DNA from: Fragilariopsis cylindrus CCMP1102
Lineage: Eukaryota; Bacillariophyta; Bacillariophyceae; Bacillariales; Bacillariaceae
Assembly: GCA_900095095.1 (NCBI GenBank)
Contig: FMBT01000309.1
Location: 186,001 to 250,000 of the forward strand
Reading direction: 5' to 3'
Length of the DNA stretch: 64,000 bases
The number at the start of each line of letters is the position of its first letter. Position 1 is the stretch's first letter. A program made the position numbers and the translations under genes. The notes beneath the pieces are model-generated. The model made no database searches. It was not told the DNA's origin and saw only the letters and a program-made list of their open reading frames with translations. Shown here piece by piece: positions 10,791-22,272 of the stretch.

Positions 10791-12253
10791 TTAACCAACA
10801 TATTTCAGTAATAGACCATTGCTACCAAGTGCAAATCCCTTGTTTCCGAATTCTTTGAAGAATTTAACGTTGTAAAGGTTACCTGGAATATCATTGGCAC
10901 TCTTATCAAAACTGAAATTTTTTCCTCCGTCTTGACTTACGTACATAGTATTCGATCCGCCAACAGCCCAAACCTCTGATTTGTTTCTCCATGCAACATC
11001 TGTGATTCCAAATCCACCTGTCTTGATATTTGCCTCTTTGAAATCAAATGTATCAGCCTTTAGGTCTGGTTCTGTATAACATATAAGAAGCTTTCCACCG
11101 TTCAATGTCATCCAAGCACCCTTATTCAGATCACCCTCTACGAATCCCATATTCTGGATACGTCTGGACGTTCCTCTGTTGTGTGGGATCCAGAAATCAT
11201 CACCAGGCTCCCAAGTGAGGAAAAAGTTTCCTCGACTGGAAACAGCTAACCAGGCACCGTCGTCGTCACGAATTTGAGAAATAATTTGACCAGTAAAGTA
11301 CGAAGCTCCACTGACACCACTACTAGAGATACGATTCAATGTAGCATCAATAGTTTCCTTAACCTGCGCCTTCCAATTTCTTCCGGCGTTTTCTGTATAA
11401 TAAATAGCACCGGACGACGTTGTCATTTCGGCTTTACCAGGACCCAATGATGTGATCGATGTTGGCTCACCAGGGAGCTTAGGAGAAAGAGGAATTCGTT
11501 CCCAAGTTTTTCCAGCATCTTTCGTATGAAGCATCAGTGCTGGTTTTCCTAACACCCAACCCTCACCATCAGTGAAGGAAGACACTGTGAATCTGTACGT
11601 TACTTCTTCTTCTGCGTCCAAATTTGAGAATGATCGAGCTTCCCATGTTTCTCCACCATCGCTAGTTTCCGCGAAGGAACCACGAGATCCTACCAAGTAA
11701 CCATGGGTAGGACTGCGCATTTATTTATTACAATAAAGCAACAAAATGTGGTAATATCGTTATATAAAATCAAATTATGGTTAGTTGAAAAAAAATTGCC
11801 TAAACATAGCAGATTAAATTAACAGCACCAAAAGACAACACCGACAACCCATTTTTTGATTATCACTCCCAACAAAAAGGCAGCATGAAATAAATAGAAA
11901 GCACACATCAAATCCTCAACTGTAGGGTAAAAATAAACTTACGTGTCAAAATCAATATCATACAAAGTTTCCGCAAAAGGCAATTTAACTTGTTTCCACA
12001 TTTTAGTAGCAGCAGCTTCTGCAGGTTGGGGCTGAACAGCAAGTCCACCGAATGCGCCTGTTGCTGTTGCCAAAGCAGTAGCTGCAACCGTAGATCCAGT
12101 TTTAGTTACGAAAGTACGTCTATCATCTCCAGCTGTATCATCGTTATCAAGATTCAGTCTTGTCGAAGATACACTGTGAACGTTACTTGACGGCGCAAAG
12201 GCCGTAGAAGATCCGACAAGGAAGGTAAGGATAGCTGTCGCTCGAAACAACAT
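10791..12253 (-). CDS. HCF136: HCF136/Ycf48, photosystem II assembly factor
   Basis: Two exons: 11943-12253 and 10791-11712; intron 11713-11942 (230 bp), donor GTAAGT, acceptor GCGCAG. Mature protein is the seven-bladed propeller of the HCF136/Ycf48 family, with repeated blades such as TSDGGETWEAR, TKDAGKTWERI, TENAGRNWKAQ and SQDGGKNFSFD. HCF136 binds newly made D1 and pre-D1-cytochrome b559 complexes in early PSII assembly in the thylakoid lumen. Targeting is visible in three steps: hydrophobic signal peptide MLFRATAILTFLVGSS ending in TAFAP (diatom plastid entry), a short transit region, then DDRRTFVTKTGS with twin arginines, a hydrophobic stretch and an AEAAA-type cleavage site (Tat route to the lumen). 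Strong evidence for a complex red plastid. Confidence 0.96.
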
Positions 12254-13190
12254 AGTCGATAAAGTTTACTGGACAATTTTCCGTTGGAAGAGGATAAATT
12301 TAAGATTGTGTGTAATGATCTACAGTCGTCTTGTCTTTTGGCTTTTCCTTTTTGTTTGTTATTACTAGTAGTAGCGGTACTGCTAGTAACGTTAGTCAGC
12401 AACAAGAAGGGTGTCGCACCATAATTCGTGAGGTGTCTTGATGATGCTTTTTATAAATCGACGGAAATACGTATGCGCCTGTCAGTCGTATAACCTTATC
12501 TCTAATCTCATTTGAGTGACGCCCGAAATATTTTCAATTAAATACTAGTATATTAATGTTTGTAGACCTCTTACCATCATATCTATACATACATACAACA
12601 GGTAAGTTACATCTGTCATGAATGATGGAAGATAATATAACAAATAGCTGGTAACTCCTAAAATGAACTGTGCAAATTGAGCTCATGCTGAATTTCCCAA
12701 ATTCAGGCCCATGCTATCGCTAACCACCATTGTCTGCAATTACAAAACAAATCTTATTTGTGAAACAAATTCAACAAAACAAGATAACTCTCGCTTTTAT
12801 TTAGGAACTGTTCCGAATAATCTGTCCGATCTTTTTGCCTTCCACAATGCTACTTTTGTAGAACTAAACTTAGTGGATTGAATTTCATTGAATCTATGTG
12901 AACATATTATATTTCAAATTTGTTCCTCTTCCCCATATAATTATTTTGAAATAATAAAAGTTCTCGAAGATTATGAATACGAACATGAACATGAATGGTG
13001 TATTAATTTCAAAACCTATATTTGGTACTTTGCTTAAGAAGTTTCTATATGCTTCAACCTAAAAGACGATTATTTTAAGGAATGTGAAAAACAAGTAAAA
13101 GATAAGAATCAACAACTAACACAAGAGAAGTTTGAAACGTTTTTAGTCTAAATGCAATATTGAATATATGTAGCCTATCTATCCAGCTAG
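12254..13190. other. Intergenic region, no gene seen
   Basis: Between the HCF136 start (-) and the COX15 end (-). AT-rich without an open frame of note; includes the HCF136 promoter and the COX15 3' flank. Confidence 0.45.
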
Positions 13191-14450
13191 CTAAGAAAGA
13201 ACCTTCTTGGACACTGTCTTGACAATGGCGTCACGGTTTAATCTAGCCAACGCTGGTCGTGCATATCTTAAGGAATGTGTCAAATAAATTCCACTTGTTA
13301 ACACAACAATGCTTCCAACCTGATGAGCGGCAGCTAATGGCAAGGGACAATACTGAAGAAGTGTTGTGATACCAAGTAGCATCTGCCCAAGAGCTGATGT
13401 ACCGACAGCATACAGTCCGATTCGAACTTGAGGAGTAAAAAGTGCAGCAGCTGATTTTGCCTTGGTTGCAGGCGACAGTAATCCAATGCCTGCAAGACTC
13501 AAAGCTCCAACTGCAGTTGATACTCCCAGAACTCGATGGTTAAATTGTACTGTGGCAGTATTTTCGTTCAAATTTCTATACCAAGGTGTTAAGTCGGCTA
13601 TTTCAGAGGGAATCCATTCATCATTCATCATTGGAAACGTGTTGTATGCTCGTCCTGCATCGTTACCCGCTACTAGGGCACCACTCACTATAGTAGTAAG
13701 AGTTAGTGCGGTCAAACCAATAGCTCCTGATCTTATGCGAATAGCCTTACGGAGTGCATCCTTATTAAACATTTTCAATGCTTCTTCGGCCATGGTTTTC
13801 TGATGGGGAAGCCCAAGGATATCCAATCCCGTCCATAGCAATGCTGAATAGGTAACAACGGCCATTGTCAAGTGAGTGGCTAAGCGTATCGGACGAACAC
13901 GAATCTCATGGCTGTCGTCGAATCGATCATCGCCTAAGCCTGACTTGACCATCCACCATCCAACAAGACCTTGCGTCCCACCCATTGCCAACAACCCAAC
14001 CATCCGTCCTTGATATCCTCTGGGAATCATTTTCTTTGCCGTGAAGTATGCCCATGGTAAAACGAAAACCAATCCTACTGCTCTACCTAACATTCTATGT
14101 CCATATTCCCAACCATATATAAATTTAAAATCTGATACTGTCATACTTTTTCGTTGTTGCCATTCTGGATATGTCTTATAGCGTTCAAATTCAATTTCCC
14201 ATTCTTTCTCTGTTATGGGAGGTAAGCTTCCCAATAACTTCCACGACGTCATACTCAAACCAGATTGAGTCAATCGGGTAACACCACCAACGTGAATCAT
14301 CCCCACCACGGAGAAGGCCGTTCCGAGGATCCATTTCCCAGCTGGTGCGTATATGTTGTTAGCATAGTTAGTAACGGCTGGTAAACCCGCTTTTTGAATC
14401 AAATAATTACCACTATGGCTAATTCCTGTGGCTATAATTGAAGATGCCAT
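13191..14450 (-). CDS. COX15: COX15, heme A synthase
   Basis: A 419-residue intronless gene starting at ATG 14450. Converts heme O to heme A for cytochrome c oxidase in the inner mitochondrial membrane, working after COX10. The family signatures are clear: GGVTRLTQSGLSMTSW, the heme-ligand region FIYGWEYGHRMLGR, YNTFPMMNDEWIPS, FNHRVLG and AAAHQVGS, giving the four conserved histidines in two related four-helix halves. About eight membrane helices can be counted. Length matches animal and yeast COX15 (about 410-490). The N-terminus (MASSIIATGISHSGNYLIQKAG) is a short plausible mitochondrial presequence. Nothing is missing. Confidence 0.96.
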   Translation of the reverse strand: MASSIIATGISHSGNYLIQKAGLPAVTNYANNIYAPAGKWILGTAFSVVGMIHVGGVTRLTQSGLSMTSWKLLGSLPPITEKEWEIEFERYKTYPEWQQRKSMTVSDFKFIYGWEYGHRMLGRAVGLVFVLPWAYFTAKKMIPRGYQGRMVGLLAMGGTQGLVGWWMVKSGLGDDRFDDSHEIRVRPIRLATHLTMAVVTYSALLWTGLDILGLPHQKTMAEEALKMFNKDALRKAIRIRSGAIGLTALTLTTIVSGALVAGNDAGRAYNTFPMMNDEWIPSEIADLTPWYRNLNENTATVQFNHRVLGVSTAVGALSLAGIGLLSPATKAKSAAALFTPQVRIGLYAVGTSALGQMLLGITTLLQYCPLPLAAAHQVGSIVVLTSGIYLTHSLRYARPALARLNRDAIVKTVSKKVLS

Positions 14451-14940
14451 AATATTTTATTGATATTATTTAGCCAAGGCTCTGCTTTGTTTTAGTTTTG
14501 TGTTACTATATCCACACTTTTCGTCTGTCAATAGAGTTTTATAAGCCAATGATCAACGAGATGAAATGCATTATAATAATAGCACAGCGTTTCGTTATCG
14601 TATCACTTTCTTTGGGTCTGATGGAGTCTTATGGGTGTACAAAAGAAGTAATGCCTCGAAACATGTGCAACTTCTTTCTCACTTGATTTGTGACAACTCA
14701 GAAATACAGAAGATAGTAAGAGCAGGACGCGTAAGGTATTATCGTTACAAATTAGTATAGATTCTACGTATTCCGGAAAACTTAGTCATTTTCGACGAAG
14801 GCTTATTTAACAAAAATCGTTTTTGAAACAGAAAAAAAAATACTATAATGAGCTGACTGACGGACAGACGATACATCAGTCGGCGTTCTTAATCACAAAA
14901 CAAGAAAATCGAAAAACATGAAATTCGACAATATTCTAGC
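14451..14940. other. Divergent intergenic region
   Basis: Promoter region shared by COX15 (-) and the pseudouridine synthase (+). Short open frames of 62-64 codons on the plus strand have no recognisable features. Confidence 0.45.
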
Positions 14941-17289
14941 ATGTCATTTAATTCATTGCTTCAAGCAAAGTCAATGACGAAAGTGTTGGTATTTCTTCAA
15001 TTTTTATCGTTTCTTTCTCTGTTTGAAAGATACTGGGCCTTTGTATCAAATACCTGTTCTCATCATCTTGCTGTGCGGACGACGAACCAGCAGTTCACCT
15101 ACAGTTACAGCAATAGTAGGAGTTACGAAGTTGTTGTCAAAGCTCAAGGCAAACTCGACAACCAAGACGAAGACGTAAAAGCGCGATACAGTAATATGGG
15201 ACATAAGTCCAAGAGGACCCGCAAAAGACCTCTATCTATTGTCAATGCTGTGAATGAAAATTTAGTGTATGAAACCAAAGTCCGCCCTCTTGAAATGGAT
15301 GGGAAACTAATCGAAGCTAATTACAAATTCTTGAGAACTATCAAACCCTACGCATATACGTATACGACGTACGCGAAGGGTCGATGGGAGGGACGCACAA
15401 TTCTCGATGTATATTCGACAGAATATGGAGCATATCCAAATAGTTATTATGTAACAGCAATAAGTCAAGGACGGATCCTTGTTTCGGATACTAAAGTTTC
15501 GACATCGTACATCATAAAGGGTGGAGATATCTTATCGCACACTGTACATCGTCACGAACCAGGTGTGGCTGTACAATCTGATGTAGAACCATACGTGACG
15601 GTAGTTGAGGAAACCGACGAATTGTTGATTGTTGACAAGCCGGGTACAATGGCTGTACATCCATGCGGAGGATATAATATGCAATCCCTCGTGAATATTT
15701 TGATTGAACACTACACGAGTCCTCTTACGGGAGGTAAAATAGAGAAACTGTACCCAGTTCATCGTTTGGATCGACTGACCTCGGGTTTGATCATTCTTGG
15801 AAAAAATTCGTCTGTGGCTCAAACTCTCGGAAAGTCTATTATGAATAGAGGATGTCAAAAGATTTACTTAGCTCGGGTAAAGGGTAAATTTCCGTTAAAG
15901 TATCGGAATCTGAAGATACTGAACCAAAAACAATATACGCAAACTGGTATTCCTTTGCACGGTGAATGGGGCACTATTGCCGATGATGAGGACGAAAAAA
16001 GTAACAAAGACAAGCAACAAATGGCTTCTGCTAGACTAAAGGGCACGCTAACATCGAATGATATTTCTCGTCTTCGAAAGCAGCATGCACAAGCCTGTTG
16101 GATCGAAGATGAACAAGGTAACCTTGTTTTCGAGGATGCCGATGAAAACCATAATGACATACTCGAACAAGTCTTTCAATGTCGACACAGGTATGATATT
16201 TTCGCGTCTTCGTCCTGTTTAATGCTACTATTCTATTACTATCGATATCGAGCCTAATGATTCTAACGTTTTTGTTATGATCCATTCATTTCTTCTACTG
16301 TATAGTGTGGACGACTGGCTTACACCCATCGATACTTCTGATGGGAGAAAGAAGAAAGGTGATAAATCCTGGTTTCATTTGGCGTGTCCGACTAGAATAG
16401 TAAAACATAAGGATGGTGTTTGTGAGACTAGCTCGTTTGACGACCTCTCGGATGAACTGTACAAAAAAACAGTAAAACCGGCCCACACTGCCTTTGGAGT
16501 AGTTTCGTACGATGAGAAGACGGATTCCACACTTGTGGTGAGTATTCAAAATTTATGAACATGAGATTTTCCGTGAAATTTTATCATGGTAGACATACAT
16601 ATTTCACTTTTAGGCCAAGATGTAGAGAATTATCACCATGAGATTATATCCACTCACTCGATGTTGTTAAACTCCCCCCCCCCCCCCCCCTATAGATTTG
16701 TCGACCGTATACTGGTAGAACCCATCAACTTCGGTTACACTTACAGCATCTGGAGCACCCAATTGCGAATGATCCAAATTACGGTGGTGACATATGGTAC
16801 AAAAACTCAAACGGTCAAGAATGTTGCGATATAGCCCAGAGCAGACTGAATATTATAAATAGCAATAGTGCTCTAGATTCAGATGGAGATGTTTGTGAAA
16901 TTGCCACAGACAAAACTCCTTCCACCGTTGATGAACCTATCAGTAAAAAAATCGCAACAATCACCACACAATCTACGACACAAACATCAGCCATCGATGT
17001 TCCCGCCACCGAAATCGAGGTAAACGAGAGTGTACATACATCAAAGCAAGAAAAAGAAGAATCGATCCACGAATTCATCGAGCGGACTTGTGTTTGGTGT
17101 GCTCGAACCCGTGCTGCGCGTAGCGAAGATAGAGCTGTTCTTGAGTTTGTTATACGAAGTCCTGGGATTTGGCTTCATGCCCTACAGTACAGCTTTCCAG
17201 CAACTGGTCTCTCTTCAAATGATGATAGCAACGACGAAAGCAAAATAGTCAATTTTAGGACAAATCTTCCGTCCTGGCATGACTTCTAA
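14941..17289 (+). CDS. RluA-family pseudouridine synthase (PUS9/RPUSD2-like)
   Basis: Three exons: 14941-16190, 16306-16537 and 16696-17289. Junctions: AG+T across intron 1 (115 bp), phase 0 across intron 2 (158 bp), whose acceptor follows a run of 17 C. Exon 3 has no early ATG; it was found because it reads [16 protein letters not shown], the family's C-terminal signature, straight after TLV of exon 2. The catalytic Asp is in [30 protein letters not shown] is also typical. The protein isomerises uridine in RNA; PUS9/RPUSD2 relatives act on tRNA or mRNA. The late CVWCARTR...WLHALQYSF segment matches the eukaryotic PUS9/RPUSD2 branch. The N-terminus has a hydrophobic stretch ending WAFVSN, resembling a plastid-entry signal, so plastid targeting is possible but unproven. 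Confidence 0.92.
16674..16690 (+). repeat. Poly-C tract (17 C) before a 3' splice site
   Basis: An uninterrupted C run followed by TATAG at the end of intron 2 of the pseudouridine synthase gene. It acts as the polypyrimidine tract of that acceptor. Its exact length may be unreliable if homopolymers are poorly resolved in this assembly. Confidence 0.8.
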
Positions 17290-17576
17290 AGGAGCGAAGA
17301 AGAAGTTAAGTCAGGGATGGGTGCCACGGAATAAATCTTTTGGCTTTTGCGGTACTAAAATATAAAATATCTATTTAAAAAATAGAATCATCTTTAACAC
17401 TGAGGCGTGACATTTTCAAGCATCTACTTTTAGGATGAAGAATCAAATAATCATTTCAAGAATCAAAAATATAATAGAAACCGTATAAAAGAGATATATA
17501 CAATACAAACATGTAGTTTCTTTCTAATATTTTGTATTCGATATGAAGTACTAACAGTTAGTTACATGATGATGTA

Positions 17577-18551
17577 TTACATATCTTTAAGATTTTCAAC
17601 TTCTTGTGCCAAGAAATTGAGTCTGTCCTTAAGTACCCGTAGCCCAGACATTACGATTTCTTCGGCATCCATAACCCCCGTTGATTCAACCGTAAAGATA
17701 AATCTATCTTCCGACGCTTCAACTGTTACAAAATCGTCATCTTCCTTTCGTTTTTTCATAGTTTGTTGAAATTCTTGTAAATCTTCTGTGTAAGTACACA
17801 TATCCCACGCATCGTCATGTGCCTTAATAGAACCCGTTACGTTGTCAATTTCTAAGATCCTATCCGGGCATACATCAATGATTTCTTGTTTCTGTTCCAT
17901 GGACAACGTGGCTATCTGTTCCTCGTTGATGGTAATGTTCGGCCAGAACCGATAGGTCGCAATCGCAACCGGACACCATTTGGAATGTTCCTTAGCAATT
18001 CCCATTCTTGCTATGGCCTTTAATTTAAGACGCTGTCCCGGTCCTATCTTAACAATCGCTACACCGGCATCTTGTGATTCGTCCTGTTCATCTTGACTCA
18101 AAAAGTGAGCTGGTGCGACGGTGTCATTGTTGGACTTCAAATCTTTGGAAGTTATTGTTAAAGGTGCCATAAGTTCTTCTTCTGATCGGAATGTATTAGC
18201 ATCGTCGAAAGTCACATCAAGTTCGAATTCTACTGAACAACGTGGGCAACGTTCGTAACAAACACATTCTCGATGGGGTAAAAATGCACCGTTGCAATCT
18301 CCACCTTTCAAGGAATCTACAGGTTGATATCGTATAGGAATGAGACCCAGTCGGTGGGCAATATATTCGTCGTTCAGTACGGATGAATTCTCGTGAAATT
18401 CCACTAGGTCGATCGCTAAGGTAGGTACTTCTGCGATCATGATCCGTCTCAATGTGTTGGCTACCGACGTGTCGGTTTCACTCAAAATGAAACGCATTTC
18501 ATGAGGAGCCATCTGAAGGATTTGGACTTTTGGGAAGCGTTGATGAGGCAT
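17577..18551 (-). CDS. RPB3: RPB3, RNA polymerase II subunit 3
   Basis: A 324-residue intronless gene with ATG at 18551. RPB3 pairs with RPB11 as the eukaryotic counterpart of the bacterial alpha dimer that nucleates Pol II assembly. The alpha-motif region is plain: MRFILSETDTSVANTLRRIMIAEVPTLAIDLVEF, then NDEYIAHRLGLIPI. The zinc-binding loop CVCYERCPRC (C-x-C-x3-C-x2-C) is intact. Later AKEHSKWCPVAIATYRFWPNI and the C-terminal RFIFTVESTGVMDAEEIVMSGL helix match RPB3 rather than RPAC40 (AC40). Length is close to the usual 275-320. The 3' end converges on the pseudouridine synthase gene with 287 bp between them. Confidence 0.95.
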   Translation of the reverse strand: MPHQRFPKVQILQMAPHEMRFILSETDTSVANTLRRIMIAEVPTLAIDLVEFHENSSVLNDEYIAHRLGLIPIRYQPVDSLKGGDCNGAFLPHRECVCYERCPRCSVEFELDVTFDDANTFRSEEELMAPLTITSKDLKSNNDTVAPAHFLSQDEQDESQDAGVAIVKIGPGQRLKLKAIARMGIAKEHSKWCPVAIATYRFWPNITINEEQIATLSMEQKQEIIDVCPDRILEIDNVTGSIKAHDDAWDMCTYTEDLQEFQQTMKKRKEDDDFVTVEASEDRFIFTVESTGVMDAEEIVMSGLRVLKDRLNFLAQEVENLKDM

Positions 18552-19123
18552 GATTAATTTTATAGAGAGAAACCTGCCGATTGATATTAGTATGAACTTT
18601 GGATGATATGGGTACGGTCAGGTCGGGTCGGGTCAAACTGGTGATAGAGTGAACTTTCTTGTACTATTAGTCAGGTTAGGTTACTGGTAGTGTTTATTTT
18701 GTGAATATTCTTGTCAATCTTGTTGTGTCTTCGATCTCTTGCGATCGGCGTTGCGTCTTATTTGTGTGAATGTTGTCGAACAAGTATGAGCCGCGCGACG
18801 ACGGTTAGACGCTTTGCTAATTTTTTTTTCCTACAAGCAAAAAATCTTTAGCTTTTTACTTACAAAACTAACATGTTGATGTAACTGTAACCTTACTTAC
18901 TTTTCATGTTGAATATATACCTTCCTTCAATTTTTTTTCTACTCCTATTGAAAAGCGGAGGGAGCATGCATATCGAATCGCAAAAGTATTTTCGATATGA
19001 AAAATATCAGGTAGATAATGTAGAAAAAATATATTTTATGGATAGTGGAAAATAAATTATCATATTATCAAGATTATTATTTGCCAACAACTATATTTGT
19101 CGCCACCTTTTAAAGAAACATCT
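18552..19123. other. Intergenic region, no gene seen
   Basis: RPB3 promoter plus the 3' flank of the next minus-strand gene. Contains a short GGTCG repeat (around 18618-18635, GGTCAGGTCGGGTCGGGTC). No coding signal. Confidence 0.4.
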
Positions 19124-21728
19124 CTAAACGTATCCAAGAAGCTTCGATGCAACACCTGCTGCAACCACGGCTGATGCAGCAATGTAGGGTCCACCAATTC
19201 GTGTGAAATAAATGAGGACACTAGTTTCACCAATAGTGTCTACCTCGTACGCACAGCGCCAATTTCCTCCGTGGAAACCTCCATGGGAAAACAATTGGTT
19301 GGGATTCTTCAATGGCGTGTTAGGGTTTCCTGCGCTCTTAGGATTGTTCAAATCGGAAAAGAGAATAGCCGACATAACAGCATTGGAAGTTTCCGGTGCA
19401 AAGATTTCGTAGGGTTTGAAGTAAGGCATACCCTCGTAAGCCCACGCAAATGTTCGGTTTTGTACCACGGATGCGGTAGAAGTAGCAGGAGCAATATTCG
19501 ACGAAACAATACATCCCTTGCTTCTGGCAATCACAGCTCGCCAATGCTGCAAACGTTTTGCTAGAATATAATTGGGTCCCTGGGCAACACTAATTCCGTT
19601 GATCATATAAAAATCACCCCCTTCTCCACTAACAGGGCTTCGTGTATTCTTTTTCAAATACTTGCCACCACTCAATAGACGCATCAATATACCTAAGGGA
19701 AAGGAGAAAAACGACGAAATGAGATATTTTATCATTTGAAAGCATCTTCCGAAAACAATAAGGGAGTAAGTAACGATTTACAGAACTTACAGAGGAAGCG
19801 ACTATTATATTCCTTAAAGTTTGCAATACTAGCATCCCATGCTTCTTTGGGTACAAGATGCAAGTCAGTGGGCGTGCATAGGTAAGCAAGGCTCGTCCCT
19901 GGACGTTTCTCGCTCAGATCTCTAGTAATGGCATCCATAGCAAGTGAAACTTGGACATGCAAGGCACCATTGAGGTACGCATAACTTCCAACGGTGAAAT
20001 TCTTCCCTGGGTATAGACTCATAAGCCAATCACGGATCATAGGAGTATGAGTAAACAGATTGCAACCAGCGCTGGCGAACAAATCATCATCCGTCTTCAA
20101 GGTTGATTGTTCTTGTTTGAGGGGAAATGTAATAGTACCCGATGATTTTTTCGCTAACCCGATCAACCGTTTCCAAATCATGGGACGGTCCAAGTCCACA
20201 GCAATCACATTTGCACCTAATGCCAACAAGACCATGAGGGGTCCCATAGCCGATCCAGCACCTAGTAAAACAAAGTACTTATCCGACAAATCACACCAAC
20301 CTGGATTGTCCACACAACCAATAATCGCCTCTCCCGCACTAGGTTCAATAGTGCCGTAATCAACCCACGATTTCACTTGATCCTTCAAGGCCTGTCCCTT
20401 AAGAATTTTTCCTTTGTAGGGGATTTCTATAACGGCATCTTCTTTGCCGCCTTCGCCTTGGACAAATCCTGTGTAGAATTTTTCCGACGTTTTGGTACTC
20501 ATGGCTTCTTTGACGCTAACAGCGGTCCCGTCGGGGGCAGCAAATTCAAAAATCTCGTAGGCTTTATCTAATCCGGCTTGAGCAATCTTCAAGCATGCTC
20601 CCGGAGACGTACATTGCTCATCGACAAGGCCACACAAATGCTTGACGTATGTAAAGCGATATCCCTTGGCCGTACGAATTTTTTCTCCCTTGGCTGGATT
20701 GACAGCGCCAACGGCGGCTGCTAATATTTCCTTGTTGACAGGTGTAGACGATCGTACGTTCTTTCCTGCTTCGATGGGAAAGACAATACCACGAGGTGGT
20801 GGTGGGGGTCTTGCAAAACGCTTTTTAAAGGCTGATTTGCGATTTCCAGACATGTTCATGATCATAAAGGGAGATCCAAAGAGGTAAACAATTGGAAGGA
20901 TGCGAGCGTAGATCCAAACTGCCGCTGTGGCCGATCCAAAGAAAAATGACTGAAATGATGGATCATGAGCAGCATTCCAAAAGCAAGTCAATTCTCCCGT
21001 GATACCAGTGGGATACAATACGGCAAAAAGAGAGTATCGGAGGAAAAATAATGGGTATGGGGTCTTTTTAGTGGAATCTCCGGTAATCAAGGCAGATGCG
21101 TAGAAAAGATAACGAAAAATCTCCACAATCGACCAGGATAGAATCATAAGACCAGCACCCCATTGAACTGTTTAAGAATTTAAGTGATGAAATGGCAATT
21201 TGCGTATGGAAATATTGTAGTAATCAATACAGTGGAATAAAAGAATAGAACGACGACGACGACAGTAATTTAATTTTAGGTGTGAGTGAGCGTCAAATTA
21301 TCTTCGATTGTAGAAGAATAGTATGATTTGGTTCGATAATCAGAAATCGTCTTTGTATGACAGTAGCAACTTAACTTACTTTTAGCTTGTGGAGAGTATG
21401 TTACAGCCACTAATGCCACAATTCTAGAAAAAACTTGCATTGCCGTAACCAAACCGGTGATCTGACCAATCCCACGGCAGCATGAACGATTTCGAGTAGA
21501 GCTGCCGATTGTGTGACAAAAGTAGATCTGCTAGGAAATGGATGATGTTGATAACGCCTGCATGGGCATGGTATAACTGGCTCCGTACACATTAGCCAAT
21601 GATTCAACCACTCCATCTTGGGGAATACCATTGGCAAGGGACTGTAGGGCGGAGATGAGGATCATCGACCATCCAGCACAACAACTCATGTTGTAAACGA
21701 TGAGGTACATATCTTTGGGGCTCATCAT
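19124..21728 (-). CDS. 3-hydroxyacyl-CoA dehydratase (HACD/PAS2/PHS1) fused to a Rossmann-like domain
   Basis: Exons: 21380-21728, 19791-21167 and 19124-19692; introns 212 and 98 bp with GT-AG ends and consistent phase. The N-terminal third is a HACD: start MMSPKDMYLIVYN, SAALLEIVHAAVGLVRSP, VTAMQVFSRIVALVAVTYSP and ILSWSIVEIFRYLFYAS followed by PYPLFFLRYSLFAVLYPTGITGE. HACDs catalyse the third step of very-long-chain fatty acid elongation in the ER. After the last membrane helix and RPPPPPRG comes an extra domain of about 500 residues with YFVLLGAGSAMGPLMVLL...VIAVDLD, a GxGxxxG nucleotide-binding turn with an acidic end to strand 2, and another membrane-like segment at the C-terminus. Two apparent indels sit in exon 1 (near 21534 and at 21451-21453): the ALLEIVH block is in a shifted frame relative to both sides. 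The extra domain is not recognised. Confidence 0.85.
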
Positions 21729-22272
21729 CGTTGCGAATAAAATAACCACAAAAGGTTAATTTATTAGTATTATAAGAAGTTATAAAAATGTACTACAGTA
21801 AGTTAGTACAGTGCCAAATGTGATATTGCTACACGATTGTTTCTTGTTATGCAACAGACCAAATCGAAACTATGATACCGCATTCACCCTCCTCATCACG
21901 CATGATGACGTCTTTATAAAAAAACTTAAAGTAATAAAAAAACCCAGTATTTTTGTTGTCCAAAGATACAATAAAAAATGACGTGGGTGCACTGCGACCA
22001 AGAGATGCAATTATGCGGGACTGGATTTGATCACGGACTTATTGGAGGGTCGCGGGATATTCTAGTTTTGTTTTTCTTGATTTTTATTTCAAAAATCTGC
22101 ATTAAAAAAAATAACAAGAATGAAAACTAGAAAAGTCATCATGTTGTCATCATGCAAATAATTGCAATGTGAGATAATAGAGTGTTGCTAGCAAAGATTT
22201 ACATCAATCAAGTATTAGATTTTCTTGAGGTAGAAATAAGAGGTTGTTCATACCAGGGTCGTACTTGCAAAA
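21729..22272. other. Divergent intergenic region with bipartite motif
   Basis: Between the dehydratase fusion (-) and glucosidase II (+). Holds one copy of the CGGGACTGG...ATCACGGACT motif (22016-22039) and one TACAGTA (21794). Probably a bidirectional promoter. Confidence 0.5.
22016..22039 (+). promoter_or_regulatory. Bipartite intergenic motif, copy 1
   Basis: CGGGACTGG, six-base-spaced (ATTTG-type) centre, then ATCACGGACT. It lies 288 bp upstream of the minus-strand dehydratase start. Matches copies at 34287 and 52771; regulatory role is inference. Confidence 0.45.
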
